Part shown: piece after piece, positions 16,903 through 25,634 of the stretch | Layout of the letters: each line of letters starts with the position of its first letter | Numbering within the stretch: the stretch's first letter is position 1 | Source of the DNA: Bradyrhizobium sp. dw_78 | GTDB taxonomy: Bacteria; Pseudomonadota; Alphaproteobacteria; Rhizobiales; Xanthobacteraceae | DNA: 64,000 nucleotides | Assembly (NCBI RefSeq): GCF_018449525.1 | Contig: NZ_JAAVUS010000008.1 | Span: 62,001 to 126,000 of the forward strand | Reading direction: 5' to 3' | Notes under the pieces: model-generated | What the model saw: the letters and a program-made list of their open reading frames with translations, nothing else | Databases searched by the model: none | Told to the model about the DNA's origin: nothing | Position numbers and translations under genes: made by a program

Positions 16903-17859
16903 CTAGAGGCTCCTCGATACGAACAACAACAGGGTGCCGAGAAGGCCGAGCATCAGCGCGGTGCCGACGAAATCCGGCAGACGGAACACGCGCATCTTGG
17001 CGATCATGGTCTCGAACACGGCGAGCAGGAATCCGAACACCGCGAGCTTGGCGAGATAGAGTCCGAAGCCGGCCAGGTAGCTGGCGACGGATGCGCCGGG
17101 CTCGGTGAGGGTCCAGGGCACGAAGATGCAGCCGATCAGCGAGATGTAGAGCAGCAGCTTGACCGAGGCCGCCAGTTCGATCATCGCCAGATGGCGGCCG
17201 GAATATTCCAGTACCATCGCTTCATGGACCATCGTCAGTTCGAGATGCGTCGCCGGGTTGTCGACGGGAATGCGGCCGTTCTCGGCGATGGCGACGATGA
17301 TGAGCGCGATCGCGGCAAGCCCGAGCGAGACCCGCAGTCCCACGTTCGGCGACGACAGCAGGTCGGCGACATCGGACAATTGCGTGGAATGGGCGACCAG
17401 CGCCATCGTGAAGACGATCAGCAGCATCGCGGGCTCGGCGAGCGAGGCGATCATCATCTCGCGGCTCGATCCGATGCCGCCGAAGGCGGTGCCGATGTCC
17501 ATGCCGGCGAGCGCGAGGAAAAAGCGCGCGCTTCCGAGCAGCGCGATGATGGCGATGAGATCGGCCGACCAACTGAACAGCAGCCCCTTGGCGAAGGTCG
17601 GAACCAGCGCCGCCGCTACCCAGGTCGCGGCAAATACCAGATAGGGCGCGGCCCTGAAGATCCACGAAGCATTCTCCGCGACCACCGCTTCCTTTTTCAA
17701 CAGCCGCAGCAGGTCGCGATAGGGCTGGATGACGGAAGGCCCGCGGCGGCGCTGCAACCGCGCCTTGACCTTGCGGACGAAGCCGGTGAGCAGCGGCGCC
17801 GCCAGCAGCACCAGCGTCATCTGCATCACTTGCACGAGAAGGCTCGAGATCAGCTCCAT
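16903..17859 (-). CDS. hyfC: HyfC/HycD (NuoH-like) membrane anchor subunit
   Basis: A 318-residue NuoH-family membrane protein, the joint between the membrane arm and the cytoplasmic redox module. Characteristic are RRGPSVIQPYRDLLRLLKKE near residues 38-57, and the acidic loop AENGRIPVDNPATHLELTMVHEAM, which in NuoH carries glutamates near the quinone or proton entry. Eight hydrophobic segments are evident. The start ATG at 17859 overlaps the end of hyfB by 10 bases. The family match to HycD/HyfC is clear. Whether the complex uses quinone or another acceptor cannot be judged. Confidence 0.92.
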   Translation of the reverse strand: MELISSLLVQVMQMTLVLLAAPLLTGFVRKVKARLQRRRGPSVIQPYRDLLRLLKKEAVVAENASWIFRAAPYLVFAATWVAAALVPTFAKGLLFSWSADLIAIIALLGSARFFLALAGMDIGTAFGGIGSSREMMIASLAEPAMLLIVFTMALVAHSTQLSDVADLLSSPNVGLRVSLGLAAIALIIVAIAENGRIPVDNPATHLELTMVHEAMVLEYSGRHLAMIELAASVKLLLYISLIGCIFVPWTLTEPGASVASYLAGFGLYLAKLAVFGFLLAVFETMIAKMRVFRLPDFVGTALMLGLLGTLLLFVSRSL

Positions 17860-19862
17860 ATCGCAAGCACCAGCAGGAGGGAGACGAGCGCGAGGAAGAC
17901 GAGGCTGAGATAGCTGCGGATGGTCAGGAACTGGAGCTTGTTGAGATGCAACGCGGCAAAGCTGACGACGCCGGCCACCGGTTCGTACAGCCGTTCCCAT
18001 ACCGGATCGGAGAGGGTCAGGGTGAAGCGGGCGGGCCGCATGTCGCCCGGCGCCGGCATCGATACGGTCTCGCCGGTCGCAAACGTGCCGGCCAGGAAGA
18101 CCCGGCGGATCGGCTGGGCGAAGCTGCTGCCGGAATATTGCGTGATCGGGCTCGGGTCGGGGAAGCCGCAATCCCAAGGCGGCGCGCGGCGCAGCGCCCG
18201 CGACGCGAAGCGATGGATCGCCCATACCGCCATCAGCGCGGACATGGTGATGAAGAGGAAGACCAGAAGGCCGTTATACGAACTGCCGCTCACGGCCGAC
18301 GGTTCGATCGAGAGCCAGGGTAGCGTGGCCTGCGACGGAATCGCGCCGCCGACGAATTGCTGCGTGACCGGCGCCAGCGCATCGATGATGAAGCCCGGCA
18401 GCAGTCCCGCCGCCAGGCATAGCGCGCCGAGCAGCGCCATCGCCGACAGCGAGAAGCGGTCGACCTCCATGGCCGTCGCGGCCTGGTCGCTCCGCGGCCG
18501 GCCGAGGAAGGTAATGCCGAACGCCTTGACGAAGGTCGCGCCGGCGAGTGCGGCCGCCAGCGCCAGCAGGCCGCCAATGGCGGGGACGATGATCTTCAAC
18601 GCCCATTGCACCATGTCCGGGCTGAGCAGGATCGCCTGAAAGGTCAGCCATTCCGACACGAAGCCGTTGAGCGGCGGCAGCGCCGAAATCGCCATGCAGC
18701 CGATCAGGAACAGGAAGCTCGTCACCGGCATGCGGTGGATCAGCCCGCCGAGCCGGTCCATGCTGCGCTCGCCGGTCGCGGTCAGCACCGCGCCGGCCCC
18801 GAAAAACAGCAGGCTCTTGAACAGGGAGTGGTTGAACACATGCAGCAGCGCGGCGGTCATGGCGAGCGCCGCGGCCGCATTCATGCCATTGGTGCGAAAG
18901 GCCAGCGCGAGGCCGAGCCCGATGAAGATGATGCCGATGTTCTCGATGGTGGAATAGGCCAGCAGGCGCTTGGTGTCGTCCTGCACCAGCGCTTGCAGCA
19001 CGCCGAGCACGGCGCTGACGCCGCCGAAAGCGAGCAGCAGCATGCCGGACCACCAGGGCAGCACGCCGGCAAGGTCGAAGACGATGCGGATGAAGGCGTA
19101 GACCGCAACCTTGGTCATGACGCCGCTCATCAGCGCGGAAACGTGGCTGGGGGCGGCGGGATGCGCCAGCGGCAGCCACGCATGCAGCGGGACGAGGCCA
19201 GCCTTGGAGCCGGCGCCGACCAGGACCAGAATCAGGATGATCGCCGCGGTCAGCGGCGGGCGCGTGCTGCCGCGGATGGTTTCGAACGCGTAGCCGCCGT
19301 CCGGTCCGGCGAGCAGGCCGAAGGCAAGCAACAGCGCCAGCGAACCCAGGCTCGCCATCACCAGATAGACGTAACCGGCGCGCCGGTTTTCGGGGGCATG
19401 GTGATGGGCCATGACCAGCGCCCATGACGTGAGCGACATGAATTCCCAGGCGAGAAGAAAGCTGTACGCATCGTCGGCCAGCACGACGAGATTCATGCCG
19501 GCGAGGAACGCCGGAAAGAACGGCAAGACGCGGTGCGGCTCCTCTTCGTGTGCGCCGTAGCCAATGGCATAAAGGCTCGCCGCCGCGCCGCCGAGATTGA
19601 CGACGGTGAGGAAGAAGGCGGCCAGCGCATCGATCCGGAAGTGCGCGCCGATCCAGGGCAGGCCGAGCGGCAGCACCAGCTTCGCAGCGGCGGCGTATCC
19701 GGTCAGCGCCGAGAACGCCGCCACCGCCGCCATTCCGGAAAGCAGCAATGTCGCGCCATAGACGATCCGCGTGCTCGCGCGCCGATGCGAGGTGACGACG
19801 GCCAGAACGGCCACCCCAAGGAACGCCGCGATGCAGAGCAGGAGGAATGCAACGACATTCAT
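17850..19862 (-). CDS. hyfB: HyfB-like proton-translocating membrane subunit (NuoL family)
   Basis: A 670-residue antiporter-like membrane protein with about 16 hydrophobic segments. The proton-path residues are in place: the glutamate in LLAWEFMSLTSWAL, the lysine in GAGSKAGLVPLHAWLP, and a further lysine in SGVMTKVAVYAF. The C-terminal extension holds a soluble stretch (RRAPPWDCGFPDPSPITQYS) typical of HyfB and HycC, then a last helix. It is the first structural gene of the operon, starting 12 bases after the XRE regulator gene stops. The intact charged residues suggest that ion pumping is conserved even though the nickel site is not. Confidence 0.94.
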   Translation of the reverse strand: MNVVAFLLLCIAAFLGVAVLAVVTSHRRASTRIVYGATLLLSGMAAVAAFSALTGYAAAAKLVLPLGLPWIGAHFRIDALAAFFLTVVNLGGAAASLYAIGYGAHEEEPHRVLPFFPAFLAGMNLVVLADDAYSFLLAWEFMSLTSWALVMAHHHAPENRRAGYVYLVMASLGSLALLLAFGLLAGPDGGYAFETIRGSTRPPLTAAIILILVLVGAGSKAGLVPLHAWLPLAHPAAPSHVSALMSGVMTKVAVYAFIRIVFDLAGVLPWWSGMLLLAFGGVSAVLGVLQALVQDDTKRLLAYSTIENIGIIFIGLGLALAFRTNGMNAAAALAMTAALLHVFNHSLFKSLLFFGAGAVLTATGERSMDRLGGLIHRMPVTSFLFLIGCMAISALPPLNGFVSEWLTFQAILLSPDMVQWALKIIVPAIGGLLALAAALAGATFVKAFGITFLGRPRSDQAATAMEVDRFSLSAMALLGALCLAAGLLPGFIIDALAPVTQQFVGGAIPSQATLPWLSIEPSAVSGSSYNGLLVFLFITMSALMAVWAIHRFASRALRRAPPWDCGFPDPSPITQYSGSSFAQPIRRVFLAGTFATGETVSMPAPGDMRPARFTLTLSDPVWERLYEPVAGVVSFAALHLNKLQFLTIRSYLSLVFLALVSLLLVLAIWS

Positions 19863-19874
19863 CGGGGTGCGGCC

Positions 19875-20162
19875 TCAGTCCCTTTTGCTGCTGCTTTCGC
19901 CTTGAGAAGCGCTGGAAGTGGATCTCAATCGCACGCCGCGTCCGCCGGCCTGGCTCGGGGTTCCCTCCGCGATCAGTTCGAGCCCGTTCTGATTGAGCGC
20001 TTCGATCAGCTTCATGAGCGAATCGACATTGCCGCGGATGACGCCTTCGCTCGCTTCCATGCGCTGGATGGTGGGCACCGATAGCGTGGACAGCTCCGCG
20101 AGGCGGCGCTGGTCGATACCGAGAAGGGCCCTCGCGGCCCGCAATTGCGCGGCAGTAATCAT
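19875..20162 (-). CDS. Small XRE-family helix-turn-helix regulator
   Basis: A 95-residue DNA-binding protein. Residues 3-60 form a Cro/C1-type helix-turn-helix (TAAQLRAARALLGIDQRRLA, then STLSVPTIQRME). A basic, serine-rich tail of about 25 residues follows. It is the first gene in the hyf-like operon, 12 bases ahead of hyfB, so it is probably co-transcribed and may control its own operon. The upstream AT-rich region (20210-20290), with GATATATC and other short symmetrical sequences, is the likely promoter. Similar one-domain regulators precede transporter and respiratory operons in related bacteria. The signal it senses is unknown. Confidence 0.85.
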   Translation of the reverse strand: MITAAQLRAARALLGIDQRRLAELSTLSVPTIQRMEASEGVIRGNVDSLMKLIEALNQNGLELIAEGTPSQAGGRGVRLRSTSSASQGESSSKRD

Positions 20163-20496
20163 GCGGACGTGATCATGGCAGAGTCATCAACCCAGGGTCA
20201 TGCCGACCGGAGATGTTGCAGATATGAGATATATCCCTCGTGTCCTCAATTGTAAACTGTGTAGCATGACTTGAGATGTTTTATACATCATTGGCGGGAG
20301 ATGGCCTGGTGGACGCGATCATGCGTCGAAAAGCATGGAAAGACCGAAACCATCCGGACCATTGGCGTTTTCGAGCGAAGCGGCTTCCGGCTCGCGTGAA
20401 GAAAACGCGTCAAAACAAAAACATAGAGCCTCGGTTCTGATTCCATCAGAACCGAAAAGGTTCTAGAGGTGGCGAAATCATTCAGGATCATCTCGC
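20163..20496. other. Divergent intergenic region: AT-rich promoter zone and a repeat
   Basis: Bases 20200-20295 are unusually AT-rich and should hold the promoter of the xre-hyf operon reading leftward. Bases 20365-20468 are a dispersed repeat. No gene is present. Confidence 0.6.
20365..20468. repeat. GCGTTTTCGAGCGAAG repeat with terminal hairpin, copy 1
   Basis: The element starts GCGTTTTCGAGCGAAGCGG, passes GAAGAAAACGCGTCAAAACA and ends with the hairpin CGGTTCTGAT / ATCAGAACCG (20432-20441 and 20445-20454, 3-base loop). The first block GCGTTTTC also pairs with GAAAACGC further on. Related copies lie at 25635, 30671 and 58715. It stands 28 bases before the next gene and could influence transcript ends, but it is a genome-wide repeat. 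Confidence 0.8.
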
Positions 20497-21369
20497 ATGA
20501 CAAAGCCTTGCCTGCCGCCCCGTTCCGTTACCTCGGCGCCGCATTGGAAAGCGCCCGCGGGCAGCACCGATTGTCATTTCCACATCAACGGTCCGTATGA
20601 CCGCTATCCGCTCAGTCCCGGCCGCTTCTACTCGCCGCCGGAAGCGACGGTGCCGGACTATCAGGCGATGGCGCGCACCATCGGCATCGAGCGCATGGTG
20701 ATTGTGCAGCCTTCGACCTTCGGCACCGACAATCGCTGTACGCTGGATGCGGTGGAGTTGCTCGGGCGCGACAACACCCGCGCCGTCGTGGTGGTCGATG
20801 ACGGCGTGGACGAGCGCGTGCTGGCAGAAATGCACGAGCGCGGCGCGCGCGGTGTCCGGTTCAACGCGGTGAGCGGCAATGGCACGCCGCTGGCGCAGCT
20901 TGAGGCGCTTGCGGCTCGGGTCACGGGCCTGGGCTGGCACATCCAGTTCTATACCAACGGCGATCAGATCGCCGATCTCGCGCCGGTGATCCGGAAGCTG
21001 CCGGTCACCGTCGTGCTCGATCACATGGCCGGCGTGCAAGGCGATCGCGGCGTTGCCAGTCCCGAATTTCAGGCCACCGTCGGCCTGATGCAATCAGGCC
21101 AAGCCTACGTCAAACTGTCGGGCTATCGCAGTTCGGTCAAAGGCTATCCCTATGACGACGTGGCGCCGATCGCGCGCGGCTATATCGAAGCCGCTCCCGA
21201 TCGCTGCGTCTGGGGCACGGACTGGCCCCATCCGAGCCTGTTCGGCGACACCCATATGCCCGATGACGGCGAGCTGTTCGATCTGCTCGGCGCTTGGGCG
21301 CCATCGGACGAATTGCGGCGCAAGATACTGGTCGACAATCCGGCGCGGCTTTACGGTTTTGCGCCATAA
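20497..21369 (+). CDS. Amidohydrolase family protein (2-pyrone-4,6-dicarboxylate lactonase-like)
   Basis: A 290-residue TIM-barrel metal-dependent hydrolase of the amidohydrolase-2 family, closest in form to LigI-type lactonases and predicted dicarboxylic acid hydrolases. The first metal or active-site motif DCHFH is at residues 25-29. The barrel continues through VVVDDGVDE and VVLDHMAGVQGD. The C-terminal WGTDWPHPS carries the conserved aspartate. No signal peptide is seen. It is a single gene. Downstream, a 14-bp perfect palindrome (21368-21381, overlapping the stop) lies between it and the convergent MFS gene. Substrate cannot be assigned; no aromatic ring-cleavage genes are adjacent. Confidence 0.84.
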   Translation: MTKPCLPPRSVTSAPHWKAPAGSTDCHFHINGPYDRYPLSPGRFYSPPEATVPDYQAMARTIGIERMVIVQPSTFGTDNRCTLDAVELLGRDNTRAVVVVDDGVDERVLAEMHERGARGVRFNAVSGNGTPLAQLEALAARVTGLGWHIQFYTNGDQIADLAPVIRKLPVTVVLDHMAGVQGDRGVASPEFQATVGLMQSGQAYVKLSGYRSSVKGYPYDDVAPIARGYIEAAPDRCVWGTDWPHPSLFGDTHMPDDGELFDLLGAWAPSDELRRKILVDNPARLYGFAP

Positions 21370-21404
21370 GGCCGCGGCCTTCAGATCGCGGCCTGCGGGC
21401 GCGA

Positions 21405-22661
21405 TCAGGGACGATCGGGCACCGCGCGATGGGGCGTGAACAGACGGCCCTTTTCCGCAACCGCGACCACCGCCAGCGCCATCAGGGCGCACAGCAAAAA
21501 CCCGGTGGCGAACGGCAGCAGGGTTCCGTTGAAGTCCTGGCCGATCAAGGTGCCGATGCCGATTCCCAACAGGGTCGTGATCGTTCCGTACAGGGATGAG
21601 GCGGTGCCGGCGATGTGACCTTGCGGCTCCATCGCCAGCGCAGTGAAATTGGCGAAGGTCAGCCCGAACGCGAACATCATCAGCGCGCCCAGCGCCATGA
21701 ACAGGGGCAATGGCAACATGTCCATCTGCGCGGTGAAAAACATGATTCCCGCCACCACGACGAACCCGACCAGCGCGCCATGCGACATCACGCGCATGCC
21801 GATGCGTCCCACCAGGCGGGCGTTGAGAAATCCGGCCACGGCGATGCCGACCGCGATGCCGGCAAAGGCCAGCGGAAAATAACGGCCGAGCTGGTAGATC
21901 CCGGTGAATATCTGCTGCGAGGAGAACACGAAGCCGAACAGCGAGCCCTGCACGCCGCCGGCGGCCAGCGCATAACCCAGGGTCTGGCGGTTGGTGATGG
22001 TCTGGCGGAAGGCGTCGAGAATTTTGCCGATCACGAGCGGCTTCCGCTCGGAGACCGGCAGGGTTTCCGGCATCCGCAGCGCGCTCCAGATCAGCGCCAG
22101 CGCCCCATACACCGTCAATATCACGAAGATGCCATGCCACTGCGTCAGCAGCATCACCGCCTGGCCGAACGATGGCGCGATCACGGGCACCGCGATGAAC
22201 ACCATCATCGCCAGCGACATCACGCTGGCCATGCGGCGGCCGGCATAGCAATCGCGAACGATCGCGGTCGCGATCACGCGGGTGGCCGAGGTGCCGAGTC
22301 CCTGCAGCGCCCGCGCCAGCAGCAATGTCTCGAACGTGGGCGCGGCGATCGCCAGCACGCTGGCGATCGAATAGACTAGCATGCCGCCGAGCAGGACCGG
22401 ACGGCGGCCGAACCGGTCCGACAGCGTCCCCATCACGAACTGGCCGAGCCCGAAACCGATCATGAAGGTGGACAGCACCTCCTGCAGCCGGTTGGGAACC
22501 GGAATCTGGAAGGTCGAGGCGATGTTCGGCAGCGCCGGCAACATCATGTCCATCGCCAGCGGGTTCAATGCCATGATCGACGCAATCACGACGACGAATT
22601 CGGGAAAACCCATCGGGTCATGGGTCGAGGAGACCCAAACATCGGCATTGGTATCGGTCAC
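21405..22661 (-). CDS. Bcr/CflA-type MFS drug exporter
   Basis: A proton-driven efflux pump of the major facilitator superfamily, about 418 residues with 12 hydrophobic helices. After helix 2, motif A reads MGTLSDRFGRRPVLLGG. The N-terminal PLAMDMMLPALPNIASTF is characteristic of the Bcr/CflA drug-resistance branch. A GTG at 22661 with CGAGGTG about ten bases upstream is the favoured start. An ATG 16 codons downstream (MGFPEFVVV) is a good alternative, and the longer frame upstream looks non-coding. It is divergent from bioB, 218 bases apart. Substrates of such pumps (bicyclomycin, chloramphenicol, sulfonamides) cannot be predicted. Confidence 0.87.
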   Translation of the reverse strand: MTDTNADVWVSSTHDPMGFPEFVVVIASIMALNPLAMDMMLPALPNIASTFQIPVPNRLQEVLSTFMIGFGLGQFVMGTLSDRFGRRPVLLGGMLVYSIASVLAIAAPTFETLLLARALQGLGTSATRVIATAIVRDCYAGRRMASVMSLAMMVFIAVPVIAPSFGQAVMLLTQWHGIFVILTVYGALALIWSALRMPETLPVSERKPLVIGKILDAFRQTITNRQTLGYALAAGGVQGSLFGFVFSSQQIFTGIYQLGRYFPLAFAGIAVGIAVAGFLNARLVGRIGMRVMSHGALVGFVVVAGIMFFTAQMDMLPLPLFMALGALMMFAFGLTFANFTALAMEPQGHIAGTASSLYGTITTLLGIGIGTLIGQDFNGTLLPFATGFLLCALMALAVVAVAEKGRLFTPHRAVPDRP

Positions 22662-22879
22662 GTGGCGCGCACCTCGTTGGAAACACCCGATTAATGGGTC
22701 ATGTTGCGCCGCACAATCCGCGTTCGGGAATACCAGCCCTGACATCAAAAAACGGTGGTCGGGGCCGGCTCTGCCGATCCCTCGTTTCCGACCCGTTTCG
22801 CTCCCTCTATGATGATCCGCGCCTGCAAGCTAAACAGCGATTATGCCCGCGTGCGGGTGGATTGAACCTTGGAGAGACC

Positions 22880-23890
22880 ATGACCGTCACGAGCTATCAG
22901 ACAGCCCCTGAGAAGTCGTCTTCCGCCCAACCCGGCCTCAGAAAGATCTGGTCGGCGACGGAGGCCGCGGCGCTGTACCGGATGCCGCTCAACGATCTCC
23001 TGTTCAAGGCGCAGACCGTCCATCGCGAGAACTTCGACCCGAACCGGGTCCAGCTCAGCCGTCTCCTGAGCATCAAGACCGGCGGATGTCCGGAGGATTG
23101 CGCCTATTGCAGCCAGTCCGTGCATCACGAATCCGGCCTGTCCGCCTCCAAGCTGATGGAAGTAGAGCGCGTGATCAGGGAAGCGAGGAAGGCCCGCGAC
23201 GCCGGCGCGACCCGTTATTGCATGGGAGCGGCGTGGCGCAATCCGAAGCCGCGCGACATGGAGGCGGTGGTCGCCATGGTGAAGGGCGTGAAAGCGCTGG
23301 GCATGGAAACCTGCATGACGCTCGGCATGCTCGACCGCGAGCAGTCCGGGCAATTGGCCGAGGCGGGGCTCGATTATTACAATCACAACATCGATACGTC
23401 CGAACGCTATTACAGCGAGATCATCACCACGCGGCATTTCGCCGACCGGCTCGAGACGCTCGAGAACGTCCGCGCCGCCGGCATGAAGGTCTGCTGCGGC
23501 GGCATCGTCGGCATGGGCGAGGAAGGAATCGACCGCATCGAGATGCTGGTGACGCTGGCCAATCTTCCCGAACATCCCGAAAGCGTTCCGATCAACATGC
23601 TGATTCCGATCGCCGGCACGCCGCTGGCAGACGCCGCTCCGATCGATCCGATCGATTTCGTGCGCACGGTCGCGCTGGCCCGGATCATGATGCCGGAATC
23701 GATGGTACGGCTGTCCGCCGGACGTTCGGCGATGACGGATGAGATGCAGGCGATGTGCTTCTTCGCCGGCGCCAATTCGATCTTCGTCGGCGACACCTTG
23801 CTGACCGCCGGCAATCCGGAAAACGACAAGGACATGGCGCTGTTTCAGCGGCTCGGCCTGCAGCCGATGGAATTGGAGCAGCCGTCCTGA
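22880..23890 (+). CDS. bioB: Biotin synthase
   Basis: A radical-SAM enzyme that inserts sulfur into dethiobiotin to form biotin, the last step of the pathway; 336 residues, the usual length. The radical-SAM cluster motif CPEDCAYC is at residues 70-77. Further family blocks are YCMGAAWRNPK, ETCMTLGML, YYNHNIDTSERYY, and ARIMMPESMVRLSAGR, which carries the arginine that ligates the [2Fe-2S] cluster. The ATG at 22880 is preceded by TTGGAGAGACC, and the upstream frame is not protein-like. No other bio genes are adjacent, and I found no BioR-type TTATNNATAA box in the leader. Confidence 0.96.
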   Translation: MTVTSYQTAPEKSSSAQPGLRKIWSATEAAALYRMPLNDLLFKAQTVHRENFDPNRVQLSRLLSIKTGGCPEDCAYCSQSVHHESGLSASKLMEVERVIREARKARDAGATRYCMGAAWRNPKPRDMEAVVAMVKGVKALGMETCMTLGMLDREQSGQLAEAGLDYYNHNIDTSERYYSEIITTRHFADRLETLENVRAAGMKVCCGGIVGMGEEGIDRIEMLVTLANLPEHPESVPINMLIPIAGTPLADAAPIDPIDFVRTVALARIMMPESMVRLSAGRSAMTDEMQAMCFFAGANSIFVGDTLLTAGNPENDKDMALFQRLGLQPMELEQPS

Positions 23891-23986
23891 GTCCGGGGCG
23901 TCTCCTCCCATTTCGACGACGGCGTTTTCGGCTAAAACAAACGCATCAAAAATAAAAAATAAAAAACCAGGGAAGAAACGAAATAC

Positions 23987-25630
23987 ATGAGCAAGGAAAC
24001 CTTCTCGCGCGCCTCGGGCCATCCCGCGCCCGAAGCGGCGGAATATGATTATGTCATCGTCGGCGCGGGATCGGCCGGCTGCGTTCTTGCCAATCGTCTC
24101 AGCGCAGACGGAAAGCACACGGTGCTGCTGCTGGAAGCCGGACCGGCGGATACCAATCTCTGGATTCACGTGCCGCTTGGCTACGGCAAGCTGTTCAAGG
24201 AAAAAGCCGTCAACTGGATGTACCAGACCGAGCCGGAGCCCGGACTGGACGGCCGAACAATATTCCAGCCGCGCGGCAAGGTGCTGGGCGGGTCGAGTTC
24301 GATCAACGGCCTGTTATATCTGCGAGGCCAGCATCAGGATTACGACCGCTGGCGGCAGCGCGGCAACGCCGGCTGGGGCTATGACGACGTGCTTCCGTAC
24401 TTCAAGAAGTCGGAAGACCAGCAACGCGGCGAGAACGAATTTCATGGCGCCGGCGGCCTGCTGCCGGTGTCGGATTGGCGGCACGCCGATCCGTTGTCGG
24501 AAGCCTTTGTCGTCGCGGCGGCGGAAACCGGCATTCCGACCAATCCCGATTTCAACGGCGCGGCCCAGGAAGGCGCCGGCTTTTTCCAGACCACGACCCG
24601 GCGCGGCCGCCGCGCCAGCACGGCCTATTCCTATCTGCGTCCGGCACGGAGCCGCAATAACCTGCATGTTGAAACCTCCGCGCAGGCGCAACGCATCCTG
24701 TTCGACGGACGCCGTGCGAAGGCGGTCGAGTACCGGCAAGGCCGCACCGTCAGGACGGCGCGGGCGCGCAAGGAGATCCTGGTCTCGGGCGGTGCCTACA
24801 ACTCGCCGCAACTGCTGCAACTCTCCGGCGTCGGGCCCGCGGAATTGTTGCGCAAGCACGGCATCGATGTCGTGCTCGACGCGCCCGGCGTCGGCAACGA
24901 TCTGCAGGATCATCTGCAGGTCCGCGTGGTCATGCGCTGCGCCCGGAAGATCACGCTGAACGATATCGTCAACCATCCGGTGCGCCGAGTCCTCGCCGGT
25001 GCGCGCTACGCCGCGTTTCGCACCGGGCCGTTGACGATCGCCGCCGGCACATCGGGCGGGTTCTTCAAGACCAGCCCGCGGCTGGCGACGCCGGATGTCC
25101 AGATCCATTTCCTGCCGTTCTCGACCGACAAGATGGGCGAGAAGCTGCACCCGTTTTCCGGATTCAGCGCCTCGGTCTGTCAGGTGCGCCCGGAGAGCCG
25201 CGGCTCGCTGCGCATCAAGAGCGCCGATCCATTGGTCCCGCCGGAGATCCGGATCAATTATCTCGCCACCGAAACCGATCGCACCACCAATGTCGAAGGC
25301 CTGAAGATCCTGCGCAAAATTCTGCACGCGCCGGCGCTCAAGCCTTATGTGGTCGAGGAGGTCGATCCCGGCTCCAAAGTCGTCAGCGATGAGGAGCTGC
25401 TGAATTATTGCCGCCGGCGCGGCAGCACGATCTATCATCCGACCTCGACCTGCCGGATGGGCAATGATCCGCTGGCGGTGGTCGATCAACGGCTGCGGGT
25501 GCGTGGGATCGAGGGATTGCGCGTGGTCGATGGCTCGATCATGCCGGACCTGGTCTCGGGCAACACCAACGCGCCCATCATCATGATCGCGGAAAAAGCC
25601 TCCGACATGATTTTGGAGGATGCGCGGTAG
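23987..25630 (+). CDS. GMC-family FAD-dependent oxidoreductase (choline/alcohol dehydrogenase-like)
   Basis: A 547-residue flavoenzyme of the glucose-methanol-choline family. The FAD motif is VIVGAGSAGCVLANRL from about residue 23. The GMC signature region is GKVLGGSSSINGLLYLRG, and the second signature is ILVSGGAYNSPQLLQLSGVGP. The active-site pair is probably His484 in YHPTSTCRMG and Asn528 in SGNTNAPIIMI. Automated annotation often calls such proteins BetA, but no choline-betaine neighbours (betB, betI) are present. An alcohol dehydrogenase with unknown substrate is the safer call. A run of A-rich sequence (23935-23970) precedes the ribosome site GGGAAGAAACG. Its TAG stop is closely followed by a dispersed repeat. 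Confidence 0.9.
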   Translation: MSKETFSRASGHPAPEAAEYDYVIVGAGSAGCVLANRLSADGKHTVLLLEAGPADTNLWIHVPLGYGKLFKEKAVNWMYQTEPEPGLDGRTIFQPRGKVLGGSSSINGLLYLRGQHQDYDRWRQRGNAGWGYDDVLPYFKKSEDQQRGENEFHGAGGLLPVSDWRHADPLSEAFVVAAAETGIPTNPDFNGAAQEGAGFFQTTTRRGRRASTAYSYLRPARSRNNLHVETSAQAQRILFDGRRAKAVEYRQGRTVRTARARKEILVSGGAYNSPQLLQLSGVGPAELLRKHGIDVVLDAPGVGNDLQDHLQVRVVMRCARKITLNDIVNHPVRRVLAGARYAAFRTGPLTIAAGTSGGFFKTSPRLATPDVQIHFLPFSTDKMGEKLHPFSGFSASVCQVRPESRGSLRIKSADPLVPPEIRINYLATETDRTTNVEGLKILRKILHAPALKPYVVEEVDPGSKVVSDEELLNYCRRRGSTIYHPTSTCRMGNDPLAVVDQRLRVRGIEGLRVVDGSIMPDLVSGNTNAPIIMIAEKASDMILEDAR

Positions 25631-25634
25631 CGCC

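Noticed and set aside
17850..19862. A DAB-type inorganic carbon transporter (DabB is also NuoL-like)
   Set aside because: No DabA (DUF2309) gene is present, and the accompanying HyfC/E/F/G and NuoB-like genes define a hydrogenase-4-like complex.
20365..20468. CRISPR-like repeats
   Set aside because: The repeats are single, widely spaced copies with internal hairpins, not regularly spaced direct repeats, and no cas genes exist in the window.
23987..25630. Naming the GMC oxidoreductase BetA (choline dehydrogenase)
   Set aside because: Family match is clear but no betaine-pathway neighbours are present, so substrate assignment would be guesswork.
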